In this document: one piece after another, positions 1-7,487 of the stretch | How positions within the stretch are numbered: position 1 is the first letter of the stretch | Layout of the letters: every line of letters starts with the position of its first letter | Assembly (NCBI GenBank): GCA_005889445.1 | Contig: VBGS01000171.1 | Span: 1 to 15,631, forward strand | Length of the DNA stretch: 15,631 bases | Direction of reading: 5' to 3' | Source of the DNA: Chloroflexota bacterium | Lineage (GTDB): Bacteria; Chloroflexota; Limnocylindria; P2-11E | Notes under the pieces: model-generated | What the model was told of the DNA's origin: nothing | The model's database searches: none | Seen by the model: only the letters and a program-made list of their open reading frames with translations | Made by a program: the position numbers and the translations under genes

Positions 1-348
1 TCAGTCACTGTGCGCCGGTCATACATCGCGTCGAATAAGGACGTCGTCCAGCGGTACGTCGACTCGCTCGTCCAGGGGATCAAGAAGCTCAAGGCCGACA
101 AGGCGTTCGGCCTGACGGTCCTGAAGAAGTACTTCAGCTCGACGGACGACGCCGCGATGGGTGCGACGTACGACTTCTACGCGCAGCTCGTCACCGCGAA
201 CCAGCCGTTCTCGCGTCCAGAAATGTTCGCCGACTCGCAGATCACGCTCGGCGCGACCAATGCGGCGGTGAAGAGCTACGACATCGCCAAGATGCTCGAC
301 ACGAGCTTCGTCCAGTCCGCTGTCGACCGCGGACTCGACAAGAACTAG
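1..348 (+). CDS. C-terminal fragment of an ABC-transporter substrate-binding protein (NMT1/TauA-like)
   Basis: The reading frame is open from base 1, so only the last 115 residues are present; the true start lies upstream of the window. The visible part begins SVTVRRSYIASNKDVVQRYV and is helix-rich. Its pattern of 'R-x-Y-I-A-x-N-x-D-V-V-x-R' followed by 'DKAFGLTVLKKY' and 'TYDFYAQ' is what I know from the C-terminal lobe of NMT1/THI5- and TauA/SsuA-like periplasmic binding proteins, which capture small organic solutes such as sulfonates, aromatic carboxylates or pyrimidine precursors for an ABC importer. The UbiD gene starts 11 bases after the stop codon, and its ribosome-binding site touches that stop, so the two are almost certainly cotranscribed. 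This suggests that the bound ligand is the substrate, or a precursor, of the decarboxylase/CoA-transferase pair. The family call is fairly safe; the ligand is unknown. Confidence 0.7.
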   Translation, partial: SVTVRRSYIASNKDVVQRYVDSLVQGIKKLKADKAFGLTVLKKYFSSTDDAAMGATYDFYAQLVTANQPFSRPEMFADSQITLGATNAAVKSYDIAKMLDTSFVQSAVDRGLDKN

Positions 349-359
349 AGGAGTACGAC

Positions 360-1982
360 ATGGCAACGGCGCAGGCTGATCCTCGGACGAAGCGGAAGAC
401 CGAGCTGCGCGACCCGAAGGGTCCGCGCGCGCCAAAAGAGGCGCTGCGTTCGTTGCCCGCGACGATCGAGTGGCTGCGCCGCGAGGGGCTGCTCATGGAG
501 ACGGACGTTCCGGTCTCCGGGGATCTCGAGCTGACCGGGCTTCAGAAGCACTTCGACGGCAGCTACCCGATCCTGTTCAACAACGTGAAGGGGTACCCGC
601 ACGTGCGGGCCATCACGAATCTCTTCGCGAACATGGACATCGTCGACCGTTTCTTCGGCTGGGAGGACCGCACCGAACGTACGCGGAAGCTCTCCCAGGC
701 GCTCACGCATCCGATCCCGAGCGAGGTCATCCCGCAGGACGAGGCGCCCTGCCAGCAGGACGTCATCACGGAGAGCATCGAGGTGAACAAGTGGATCCTG
801 CCGATCCGTCACACCCACCTCGAGTCCGAGATCACGATCGGTTCGGGCAACAGCGTCGTCGTCGGCGACAGGTTCTGGGACGGTAGCCACATCGGCTACA
901 ACCGCATGAACTTCCGGTGGGGGAACATCGGGACCTTCCAGATCTCGCCCGGCTCGCACATGTGGCAGGTCATGACGAAGTACTACAAGGACACCGAGCC
1001 CGTGCCGCTGACCGTCTGCTTCGGCCTGCCGGTCGCCTCCACGCTCCTGGCCGGCGGCGGGTTCGACTACGTCGTGCTCCCGCGTGGCGGCGACGAGCTC
1101 GGCGCGGCGGGCGCGGTGCAAGGCTTCCCGACGCGCCTGGTGAAGGCGCGGACCGTCGACGCGTACGCGGTCGCTGACAGCGAGTACGTGCTCGAGGGCT
1201 ACCTGCATCCGCGCGACAAGCGCTACGAGACCGCCGAGGCCGAGAAGGCCGACGTGCAGGGCCGCTACCACTTCCATCCGGAGTGGGCGGGCTACATGGG
1301 CAAGGCGTACAAGGCGCCGACCTTCGAGGTGACCGCGATCACCATGCGCAAGCGCACCAATCGGCCGTTCATCTATCCGATGGGCGTGCACATGTACGAC
1401 TGCAACAACATCGACACGACGGTGCGCGAGGCTGCGTTCTTCGAGCTCTGCGAGCGCATCCAGCCTGGGCTCATCCACGACGTGAACATCCCATTCCCGA
1501 TGACCGACTGGGCGGGCGCGATCCTGCAGGTCAAGAAACGTCTCAAGACCGATGACGGCTTTGTGCGCAACTTCCTTTCAGCGGCGTTCGCCTGCAGCTC
1601 GGGCCTGCGCCTCGCCATCGCGGTCGACAGCGACGTCGACATCTACTCGATGGACGACATCATCTGGTCGCTCACCACCCGGGTGAACCCGCGCGACGAC
1701 GTCTGGAGTCCCGTGCCTGGTGGCGCCGGGCAGACCTTCATCCCGTCCGAGCGGCTCACTGCCGGCGGCGCGCAGTGGACCGCGATGAACACACGGTTCG
1801 AGGGTGGGATGGCGATCGACGCCACGGTGCCGTACGGATTCGAGAACGACTTCATGCGCCCCGTCTACCCGATCGACCGCGTCGATCCATCAGGCTGGTT
1901 CGATCCGGACCAGATCGAGAAAGGCAAGGCGGCGATGAAGACGTCGTCGTGGGCGGAGGTCCTCGCGCGCACCGGCCGCTAA
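360..1982 (+). CDS. UbiD-family decarboxylase (prenylated-FMN type), possibly a phthaloyl-CoA decarboxylase-like branch
   Basis: A 540-residue protein of about 60 kDa, longer than classical E. coli UbiD. The ATG at 360 follows a GAGGAG ribosome-binding site at 348-353 with six bases between. Family hallmarks are 'HIGYNRMNF' (about residues 177-185), 'PVPLTVCFGLP' (214-224), 'GGDELGAAGAVQG' (243-255), 'SEYVLEGYLHP' (274-284) and 'HPEWAGYMG' (306-314). UbiD enzymes use prenylated FMN and a metal to remove or add CO2 on aromatic or unsaturated acids. By eye alignment with fungal Fdc1, Arg173 corresponds to Arg182, His191 to His200, Glu233 to Glu246 and Glu282 to Glu308. The first Glu of the usual EGPFGE motif falls on Tyr303, and the metal ligand Asn168 on His177. 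Such departures and the ~60 kDa size, beside a class III CoA-transferase, recall phthaloyl-CoA decarboxylase. The family call is strong; the substrate is inference. No ubiX, needed to make the cofactor, lies in the window. Confidence 0.88.
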   Translation: MATAQADPRTKRKTELRDPKGPRAPKEALRSLPATIEWLRREGLLMETDVPVSGDLELTGLQKHFDGSYPILFNNVKGYPHVRAITNLFANMDIVDRFFGWEDRTERTRKLSQALTHPIPSEVIPQDEAPCQQDVITESIEVNKWILPIRHTHLESEITIGSGNSVVVGDRFWDGSHIGYNRMNFRWGNIGTFQISPGSHMWQVMTKYYKDTEPVPLTVCFGLPVASTLLAGGGFDYVVLPRGGDELGAAGAVQGFPTRLVKARTVDAYAVADSEYVLEGYLHPRDKRYETAEAEKADVQGRYHFHPEWAGYMGKAYKAPTFEVTAITMRKRTNRPFIYPMGVHMYDCNNIDTTVREAAFFELCERIQPGLIHDVNIPFPMTDWAGAILQVKKRLKTDDGFVRNFLSAAFACSSGLRLAIAVDSDVDIYSMDDIIWSLTTRVNPRDDVWSPVPGGAGQTFIPSERLTAGGAQWTAMNTRFEGGMAIDATVPYGFENDFMRPVYPIDRVDPSGWFDPDQIEKGKAAMKTSSWAEVLARTGR

Positions 1983-1992
1983 GGGTGTGGTG

Positions 1993-4335
1993 ATGCTCGA
2001 AGGCCTACGCGTCTTCGACTTCACCGAGACGTCGAACGCGTTCTGCGGGCGCATCCTCGCCGATCTCGGGGCCGACGTGGTACGGGGGCCGTGGTCCGAT
2101 GACCGTGTCCCTCGCCCGCCGCTCGTTGGCGGCGACTCGGCCTACGCGCTCGCGATGAACGCCAACAAGCGGATCGTCGACATCAAACAGGTCGGACTCT
2201 GGCGCGTGATCGGCGATGCCGATGTGGTCGTGACCGACCAGGGCATCGTCTACGGCGACGTGGCCGGCGTGAACCGCCGAGCGATCCTGGTGACCATCAC
2301 GGCGTACGGCACCACCGGGCCGCTCGGGTGGGTGAGAGGATCTGACCTCGAGGTCACGGCGGCAAGCGGCTCGCTTTGGCTGGCGGGCGAGCCCGGGCGC
2401 ACGCCCGTCCGGACGACGCTGCCGCAGTCGCCCTTCTGGACCGGCATGTACGCGGCGATGGGCGCGCTCCTCGCCCTGTCGGCGCGCGAGCGCACCGGTC
2501 GCGGACAGCACGTCGACGTCTCCGCGCAGGCGGCGATGGCGACGGTCCATCCGCCGGCGATCGTGTTCTGGAAGGCGCTCGCCGAGGAGCACCGGCGACT
2601 CGGTCCCTTTCTCATCGGCCGCAGCATCGTCGGGGCGAAGTTCCGGAACATCTGGCCCTGCGCCGACGGGTACGTCGCCTTCGCGGTTCAGGGCGGTCCG
2701 ATCGGGCGTCACACCGGGCGCATGCTCGCCGAGTGGATGCGCGAGCGCGGCGCGCTCGATGAGATCGTCGGCGCCATCGACTGGGACACGTTCGACAACC
2801 GGACGCTGCGACAGGAGGACGTCGACCGCCTCGAGGCGTCGATCGCGAGCTTCATGCTGACGCTGAGCAAGCGGGAGTTCTTCGACGGGGTCATCGCGCG
2901 GAACATGCTTGGCTACCCCGTCGCCGACGCGCGCGATATCTTCGCCGACGCTCAGCTCTGGGCTCGCGACTTTTGGCAGGATTTTGCGCTCGAGGGCCGA
3001 AGGACCCTGTTCCCTGGTGGCTTCGCGCTGCTCGACGGCAAGCGGCCGCAGGTGCGAGCCGCGGAGATCGTCGGCGGGGACCCCAAAACGGCCATGGCGG
3101 CCTGGTCCAAGGCGCGCGCGGACGAGTGCGCCGTGCTCGTGCCCGTGCGAGAGTCGGCCTCTTCGAGCGCGCTCGCCGGCGTACGCGTCGTCGAATTCGG
3201 GTGGGCCGCGGCCGGGCCGCTCGTCGGGAAGTACCTGGCCAATCACGGCGCGGAGGTGATCCACGTCGAGTCGGGGACGGCACTCGACGCGTTCCGCTCG
3301 ACGTACCCCCCGTTCAAAGGCGATCCGTCGCCGAACACTGCCTGGATGTTCGCCTTCTATAACGATGGCAAGAAAGGCGTGACCCTCAACCTGAAGCGGG
3401 CCAACGCGATCAAGCTCGCGCTCGCGCTCATCGAAAAGGCCGATGTTGTGATCGAGAGCTTCCCCGCGGGCACGCTCGCGCGGCGCGGCCTCACGCGTGC
3501 CGCGATGCGAGCGGCGAAGAAGGACCTGGTCATCCTCTCGAGCTGCAACCAGGGTCAGACCGGGCCGCATGCCCAGCACCCCGGATTCGGCAGCCAGCTC
3601 ACGGCGCTCGCCGGGTTCAACGAGCTGCTCGGCGAGCCCGGGCGCACACCGGTGATCCTCTACGGTCCGTACATCGACTACATCGCGGTCGGCTACGGCG
3701 TGATCGCGGTCCTTGCCGCGCTCGAACGGCGGGGCCGGACCGGGGCCGGGTGCGACATCGACCTGTCGCAGTACGAGGCGGGCCTGCAGTTCATGGGCCC
3801 GGCGCTTCTCGACCACGCGGCGAACGGCACCGTGCCGACGCGGGATGGCAATCACGATCCGGTCGCGCGACCGCACGGCGTCTACCGGTGCGCCGGCGAC
3901 GACCGCTGGGTCGCCCTCAGCGTCTGGACCGAGGAGGAGTGGGCGAAGTTCCAACACATCGTCGGTCATCCCGAATGGGCGCGCGACGATCCCGATCTCG
4001 ACCGCTGCATCCAGGAATGGACGAGCGCGCACACGCGCGAGGAAGTCGTGCGGGCGCTGCGCGAGCGCGACGTGCGCGTCGCGCCGGTGCTCAGCATCAG
4101 CGAGCTCGCCGACGATGCGCAGCTCGCGCACCGTGCATTCTGGCGACGGAGCGCGCATCCGGTGCTCGGCGACGTCACGACGATGGCCCCGCCGTTCACG
4201 CTCTCGGAGACCCCGGCGCGCCTCGATCGCGCAGGTCCGGCGCTCGGCGAGCACAACGACGAGATCTGGCGCGGCCTTCTCGGCCTGAGCGATCTCGAGT
4301 ACCGCGCGCTCGCGGCGGAGGGGACCTTCGAATGA
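1993..4335 (+). CDS. Fused two-domain class III (CaiB/BaiF) CoA-transferase
   Basis: A 780-residue protein made of two CaiB/BaiF units in tandem. Each starts with a 'L-x-G-x-R-V-x-(D/E)-F' strand: MLEGLRVFDF at residue 1 and LAGVRVVEFG near 394-403. Each also carries an 'AL-x-x-R-x-R-T-G-x-G' stretch near 160-171 and 575-587. Single-domain family members are about 400 residues and dimerise as interlocked rings. They move CoA between carboxylic acids through an aspartyl anhydride. In the second half the catalytic Asp appears present at Asp562 (GPYIDYIAVG); in the first half the equivalent position is Pro147 (QSPFWTGM), so I infer one working site per chain. I chose ATG 1993 because AAGGG at 1981-1985 sits seven bases upstream; GTG 1987 and GTG 1990 are in-frame alternatives. 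The gene begins ten bases after the UbiD stop and overlaps the next gene by four bases (ATGA). Likely role: activating the imported acid as its CoA thioester before decarboxylation. Confidence 0.88.
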   Translation: MLEGLRVFDFTETSNAFCGRILADLGADVVRGPWSDDRVPRPPLVGGDSAYALAMNANKRIVDIKQVGLWRVIGDADVVVTDQGIVYGDVAGVNRRAILVTITAYGTTGPLGWVRGSDLEVTAASGSLWLAGEPGRTPVRTTLPQSPFWTGMYAAMGALLALSARERTGRGQHVDVSAQAAMATVHPPAIVFWKALAEEHRRLGPFLIGRSIVGAKFRNIWPCADGYVAFAVQGGPIGRHTGRMLAEWMRERGALDEIVGAIDWDTFDNRTLRQEDVDRLEASIASFMLTLSKREFFDGVIARNMLGYPVADARDIFADAQLWARDFWQDFALEGRRTLFPGGFALLDGKRPQVRAAEIVGGDPKTAMAAWSKARADECAVLVPVRESASSSALAGVRVVEFGWAAAGPLVGKYLANHGAEVIHVESGTALDAFRSTYPPFKGDPSPNTAWMFAFYNDGKKGVTLNLKRANAIKLALALIEKADVVIESFPAGTLARRGLTRAAMRAAKKDLVILSSCNQGQTGPHAQHPGFGSQLTALAGFNELLGEPGRTPVILYGPYIDYIAVGYGVIAVLAALERRGRTGAGCDIDLSQYEAGLQFMGPALLDHAANGTVPTRDGNHDPVARPHGVYRCAGDDRWVALSVWTEEEWAKFQHIVGHPEWARDDPDLDRCIQEWTSAHTREEVVRALRERDVRVAPVLSISELADDAQLAHRAFWRRSAHPVLGDVTTMAPPFTLSETPARLDRAGPALGEHNDEIWRGLLGLSDLEYRALAAEGTFE

Positions 4336-5450
4336 GTGATGCGGAGGAGATCGCGCGTCGCAAGGGAGAGCACCTGAGGCTCGCCGCTGAGGCTGACGTC
4401 GAAACACGGACCCCCGCGGGCTGGGACGACGTCAACCTCGTGCATGACGCGCTTCCCGAGATCGACGCGGCCGACGTCGACCTGCGGACCACGTTCCTCG
4501 GCCACCGGCTCTCGCTGCCGCTCGTCATCTCCGGGATGACCGGCGGTCACGGTCGCGCGCTCGCCGTGAACGAGCTGCTCGCGCGCGTGGCCGAGCGTCA
4601 CGGCATCGCGATGGGTGTCGGCAGCCAGCGCGCCGCGATCCGCGATCCGATGCTCGCGCCGACGTACTCGGTGGTCCGAGACGCCGCCCCGAGCGCGTTC
4701 GTCATCGCCAACCTCGGCATCTCGCAGCTCGTGAAGCAGGACCGCGAGATGGCACTGGGCGCGCGCGACATCGCGCAGATCATCGCGATGGTCAAGGCGG
4801 ACGCGCTCGCCGTCCATCTCAACTATCTCGAGGAGTGCGTCCAGCCCGAGGGGCAGACCCGCGCGCGTGGCTCGCTCGAGGCGATCCGCGCGCTCGCTCG
4901 GCGCGTCAGGGTACCGCTCATCGCCAAGGAGACGGGCGCGGGGATAACGCGAGACGTCGCGCTTCGTCTGCGACGCGCTGGCGTGAAAGCGATCGATGTC
5001 GGCGGCGTCGGTGGGACGTCGTTCGCGGCGGTCGAAGCCCTCCGCGCTGCCGCGCAGTCCGACGCCGCGCGGATGAGCCTCGGGAACCGATTCCGTGACT
5101 GGGGCGTGCCGACCGCGGTCGCCGTCGCGGGTGTGGCCGCGGTGGGCCTCCCGGTGATCGCGACGGGTGGCGTGCGCAGCGGGCTCGACGCGGCGAAGGC
5201 GCTGGCGCTCGGCGCGACCGTGGTGGGCGTGGGGCGACCGCTGCTCCAAGCCGCGCTCCGCGGCGAGAGCGACGTAGAGCGATGGATCGGAGACTTCGCG
5301 CTCGAGCTGCGCACCGCGACGTTCCTCACCGGGCGCCGCCGCGTGGCCGACCTTTCGCGCGCGACTGTCGTGATCACCGGCGAGTCGCTGGCGTGGCTCG
5401 ATCAGCTGGGGTATCGAAAGACAAAGCCCGCTCGCAAGCGCAACAGGTAG
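4332..5450 (+). CDS. fni: Type 2 isopentenyl-diphosphate delta-isomerase (FMN-dependent IDI-2/Fni) homologue
   Basis: A 372-residue protein; the family is usually about 350. Motifs in order are 'RRKGEHL' (9-15, substrate-phosphate contacts), 'FLGHRLSLPLVISGMTGG' (55-72), 'GVGSQRAAI' (95-103), 'ANLG' (126-129), 'HLNYLEECVQPEG' (162-174), 'KETGAGIT' (199-206), 'DVGGVGGTSFA' (222-232), 'DWGVPTA' (256-262) and 'ATGGVRSGLD' (277-286). This is the order of IDI-2, a TIM-barrel flavoenzyme that interconverts IPP and DMAPP. The family motif I know is HLNxLQE; here the Gln is Glu167 (codon GAG), an uncommon change next to the metal-binding Glu168. The ATG overlaps the CoA-transferase stop by four bases, implying translational coupling. 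A link to its neighbours may be that DMAPP feeds prenyl-FMN synthesis for UbiD. A new activity cannot be excluded given the Q-to-E change. The tail RKTKPARKRNR is basic and divergent. Confidence 0.85.
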   Translation: MSDAEEIARRKGEHLRLAAEADVETRTPAGWDDVNLVHDALPEIDAADVDLRTTFLGHRLSLPLVISGMTGGHGRALAVNELLARVAERHGIAMGVGSQRAAIRDPMLAPTYSVVRDAAPSAFVIANLGISQLVKQDREMALGARDIAQIIAMVKADALAVHLNYLEECVQPEGQTRARGSLEAIRALARRVRVPLIAKETGAGITRDVALRLRRAGVKAIDVGGVGGTSFAAVEALRAAAQSDAARMSLGNRFRDWGVPTAVAVAGVAAVGLPVIATGGVRSGLDAAKALALGATVVGVGRPLLQAALRGESDVERWIGDFALELRTATFLTGRRRVADLSRATVVITGESLAWLDQLGYRKTKPARKRNR

Positions 5451-5517
5451 TCGGGCGCCCGCACGTCCGCTTCCGAAGCATGTGTCCGCTCACTGAGGCT
5501 GATTCGGCACCCTTTAG

Positions 5518-6834
5518 ATGCACGTGTATCGCCTTGCCTCAGCTTGCCTTCTCGCGCTGGCCTTAGCGGCGTCGGTCTTCGCGGGCGCCGCCAGCGCTGA
5601 CAGCCCGTCGCAGACCCCGAACCCGACCCCGGCCCCGACTCCAACTCCATTCCCGACGCCGACGGCGACGCGCACGTCCACCGCTCCACCCACGCGAACC
5701 CCGGCCGTCAGCCCATCCGCGGCGCCGAGCGGGTCGCCCGCAGCTCCCTCCGGTTCTCCGACCGCGAGCCCTTCGCCGAGCGCGAGCCCGTCGGCGACCG
5801 CGACGCCCTCTCCGAGCCCGAGTCCTGACGCGGAGGCCGCGCGCGCGAAGGACGCGGCGCTCCTGGCCAGCGCGCGGACCCTGAGCGAGATCATCGCGGC
5901 CCAGGCGCGGGTCGCTCAGGACGAGCTCGCCGGCCTTGACCCGCAGATCGCTCAGGTGAACTCGGACCTTGACGAGATCAACGCGGACATCGGTGACCTG
6001 CAGGCGAGGTCGAACGCCCGCGGCTCGCTCCACGACCGTGTCGAGCGGGACGCGCTGCGCCTCGCCGCGCTGCCACCTGTCGCCGTGCCGGCGAATCTGA
6101 CCGACGAGCAGCGTGCCGCGCTGGACGAGCTCCGCGATCTGCAGGCAGGCCTGATCGCGGCGCAGACGAAGCTCACCGAACGGTCCGAGCTGCTCACGCA
6201 GCTCAAGGCAGCGGTGAGCGCGAAGCAGCCTCAGCTGGCGCGCCTTCGCGACCGCGCGCGGGTGCTCGCCGCCGCTGCCGCCGCGGGCGACACGGACGTG
6301 AAGGCCGCCCAGGTCGCGGTGCTGACTGCGCTCGCGCAGGATGCGGCGGACGCGCAGACCGCCCTGGCGCAGCTCGTCGCCGGCGCGATGGTCCGCGACG
6401 GCGTCGCGAGCACGTGGTCGCTCCCGGTCCGCGGCGTCCTGACGCAGCCATTCGGTCCGACGACGTTCGCGCTCGAGCCGCCGACGACCTATCGCAGTGT
6501 CTGGTACGCGCACTTCCACGCGGCGATCGATATCGCCGCGCCGCTGGGGACCCCCGTGACCGCGGCGTCAGACGGGATCGTCTCGTTCGTGGGACATCTT
6601 CCGGATGGCGCGATGATCGTGCTCATCGCGCACGCCGGCGGCTACGTCTCCGAGTACGCGCATCTCGACGATACGTTCGCCCTGCCGCGCGTCCGCGCCG
6701 GCCAGCCGGTCCGGGCCGGGCAGGTGATCGGCTTCATCGGGCTCACGGGCATCACCACAGGGCCGCATCTGCATTTTGCCGTCATGAAGAACGGCGCGCC
6801 TGTCGATCCGCTCTCACTGATCGCGTCCCAGTAG
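5518..6834 (+). CDS. Secreted M23 (LytM/peptidoglycan) metallopeptidase with coiled coil
   Basis: A 438-residue exported protein. Residues 1-27 form a signal peptide (basic residue near the start, LLALALAASVFAGAASA, cleavage likely after Ala27). Residues 28-104 are a Pro/Ser/Thr/Ala-rich linker, about 110-290 is an Ala/Gln/Leu-rich coiled coil, and about 300-435 is the M23 domain. Zinc ligands are visible as His334 and Asp338 (HAAID) and His419 in 'GPHLHF'; His382 and His417 are the usual additional catalytic histidines. Since the ligands are intact it should cut peptidoglycan cross-links, rather than being an inactive EnvC/NlpD-type activator, though its domain order (coiled coil then LytM) is like EnvC. 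There is no convincing Shine-Dalgarno before ATG 5518; the nearest GAGG is 19 bases away. The start is chosen because it gives a complete signal peptide. The gene begins 67 bases after fni and its last 21 bases overlap the convergent NUDIX gene. Confidence 0.88.
   Translation: MHVYRLASACLLALALAASVFAGAASADSPSQTPNPTPAPTPTPFPTPTATRTSTAPPTRTPAVSPSAAPSGSPAAPSGSPTASPSPSASPSATATPSPSPSPDAEAARAKDAALLASARTLSEIIAAQARVAQDELAGLDPQIAQVNSDLDEINADIGDLQARSNARGSLHDRVERDALRLAALPPVAVPANLTDEQRAALDELRDLQAGLIAAQTKLTERSELLTQLKAAVSAKQPQLARLRDRARVLAAAAAAGDTDVKAAQVAVLTALAQDAADAQTALAQLVAGAMVRDGVASTWSLPVRGVLTQPFGPTTFALEPPTTYRSVWYAHFHAAIDIAAPLGTPVTAASDGIVSFVGHLPDGAMIVLIAHAGGYVSEYAHLDDTFALPRVRAGQPVRAGQVIGFIGLTGITTGPHLHFAVMKNGAPVDPLSLIASQ
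5608..5829 (+). repeat. Low-complexity Pro/Ser/Thr linker-coding repeats inside the M23 gene
   Basis: Codons for residues 31-104 of the M23 peptidase are short degenerate repeats. The first part encodes PTP/PAPTPTP units (about 5620-5665), and the second encodes SPSPSAS/SPSA-type units (about 5752-5826) such as 'ccgagcgcgagcccgtcgg'. Such linkers commonly span or embed in the cell wall and are sites of length variation by slippage. Confidence 0.7.
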
Positions 6835-7362
6835 GACGGTCGCGAGCGCGACCGCCGCGACCGACGAGAGCTGAACGATCTCGCTGCGGCGCAGGACCTG
6901 CGTGATCTGGGCGCGCGGGACGGTGACGACCTCGATCTCTTCGAGATCGCCGGAGGCCGGCTCGCTCACGCGTCTCGCGTCACGGGCGAGGAACACGTGC
7001 TCGGTGCAGATCCCGTAGTTGCCGTCGACCACGTAGTGACCGAGTGGCGCCCAGTCCTCCGCCTCGTAGCCGGTCTCCTCGCGGAGCTCCCGCTTCGCGG
7101 CCGCCAGCGGCTCTTCGCCTCCCTCGATGTAGCCGGCGGGACACGACAGCGAGATGGCGCGCGGCCCGTGCTTGTAGGAGCGGATGAGCACGACCTCATC
7201 GGCGCCGCTGATGGCGACGATCGCGACAAAGTCGCGGGTGCGCACCGACAGGAAGCCGTCGATCTCGCGTCCATCTGGAAGCCCGATCCGCTCCTCGGCG
7301 ACCTCCATCCACGGCGGGCGCGAGAGCACGATTCGACGCTCGAGCGTGCGCCACAGCCGCAT
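6814..7362 (-). CDS. NUDIX hydrolase, ADP-ribose pyrophosphatase-like
   Basis: A 182-residue protein on the minus strand. A complete Nudix box GX5EX7REUXEEXGU is present at residues 77-99: Gly77, Glu83, then RELREETGY at 91-99, with the metal-binding Glu residues 92, 95 and 96 intact. The upstream strands 'GFLSVRTRDFVAIVAISGADEVVLIRSYKHGPRAISLSCPAG' resemble ADP-ribose/NADH pyrophosphatases, which hydrolyse ADP-ribose or related nucleotide sugars to AMP plus a phosphate. ATG at 7362 was chosen because homologues start near such a 'W..L' stretch, and because the stop of a small upstream frame overlaps it as TGATG. The upstream region lacks a clear Shine-Dalgarno of its own, which supports coupling or a longer form. 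The 3' end overlaps the convergent M23 gene by 21 bases. The exact substrate cannot be told from sequence. Confidence 0.85.
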   Translation of the reverse strand: MRLWRTLERRIVLSRPPWMEVAEERIGLPDGREIDGFLSVRTRDFVAIVAISGADEVVLIRSYKHGPRAISLSCPAGYIEGGEEPLAAAKRELREETGYEAEDWAPLGHYVVDGNYGICTEHVFLARDARRVSEPASGDLEEIEVVTVPRAQITQVLRRSEIVQLSSVAAVALATVLLGRDQ

Positions 7363-7487
7363 CAGACGCGGACGCACTCTCTCGGGAAGCCGATGACACC
7401 GAACTCGGACTCCACGTCCGCAACGGGTATCGGCTGCGACCGTTTCATCATTTCGTAGCAGTCCGGATCGAGCTTGGCGGTATTCAC
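7362..7487 (-). CDS. Possible small protein (41 aa) translationally coupled to the NUDIX gene
   Basis: A GTG-started frame on the minus strand encodes VNTAKLDPDCYEMMKRSQ, then PIPVADVESEFGVIGFPRECVRV. It ends in TGA, which shares its A with the ATG of the NUDIX gene (TGATG). A GAGAGGG stretch nine bases before the GTG (plus-strand complement at about 7497-7503) could be the ribosome-binding site. Most codons end in G or C, as in neighbouring genes, and the peptide has ordinary composition with two cysteines, unlike the Arg-rich shadow frames nearby. I do not recognise the family. It could be a real small protein, a leader peptide that sets NUDIX translation, or an N-terminal part of the NUDIX protein displaced by frame. 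No plus-strand gene covers this stretch, so a 125-base gap would otherwise remain. Confidence 0.42.
   Translation of the reverse strand: MNTAKLDPDCYEMMKRSQPIPVADVESEFGVIGFPRECVRV

Noticed and set aside
345..1478. 377-codon minus-strand frame opposite the UbiD gene
   Set aside because: His/Arg/Val-rich composition typical of an antisense shadow.
3750..4331. Upstream extension of the IDI-2 frame
   Set aside because: It overlaps the CoA-transferase in another frame and is Arg-rich and unstructured; the ATGA overlap at 4332 and the family start motif RRKGEHL fix the true start.
2005..4407. 800-codon open frame on the minus strand opposite the CoA-transferase gene
   Set aside because: It is Arg/Asp/His-rich with no recognisable motif. 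Such frames arise in high-GC genes because stop codons are rare antisense; the plus strand has a clear two-domain enzyme.
5451..5517. CGGGCGCCCG palindrome after the IDI-2 gene as a terminator
   Set aside because: Only five pairs with no loop and no T run after it.
5512..5520. TTTAGATG next to the M23 start as a -10 box
   Set aside because: It contains the start codon, so a transcript starting from it would lack the start; no matching -35 box was seen.
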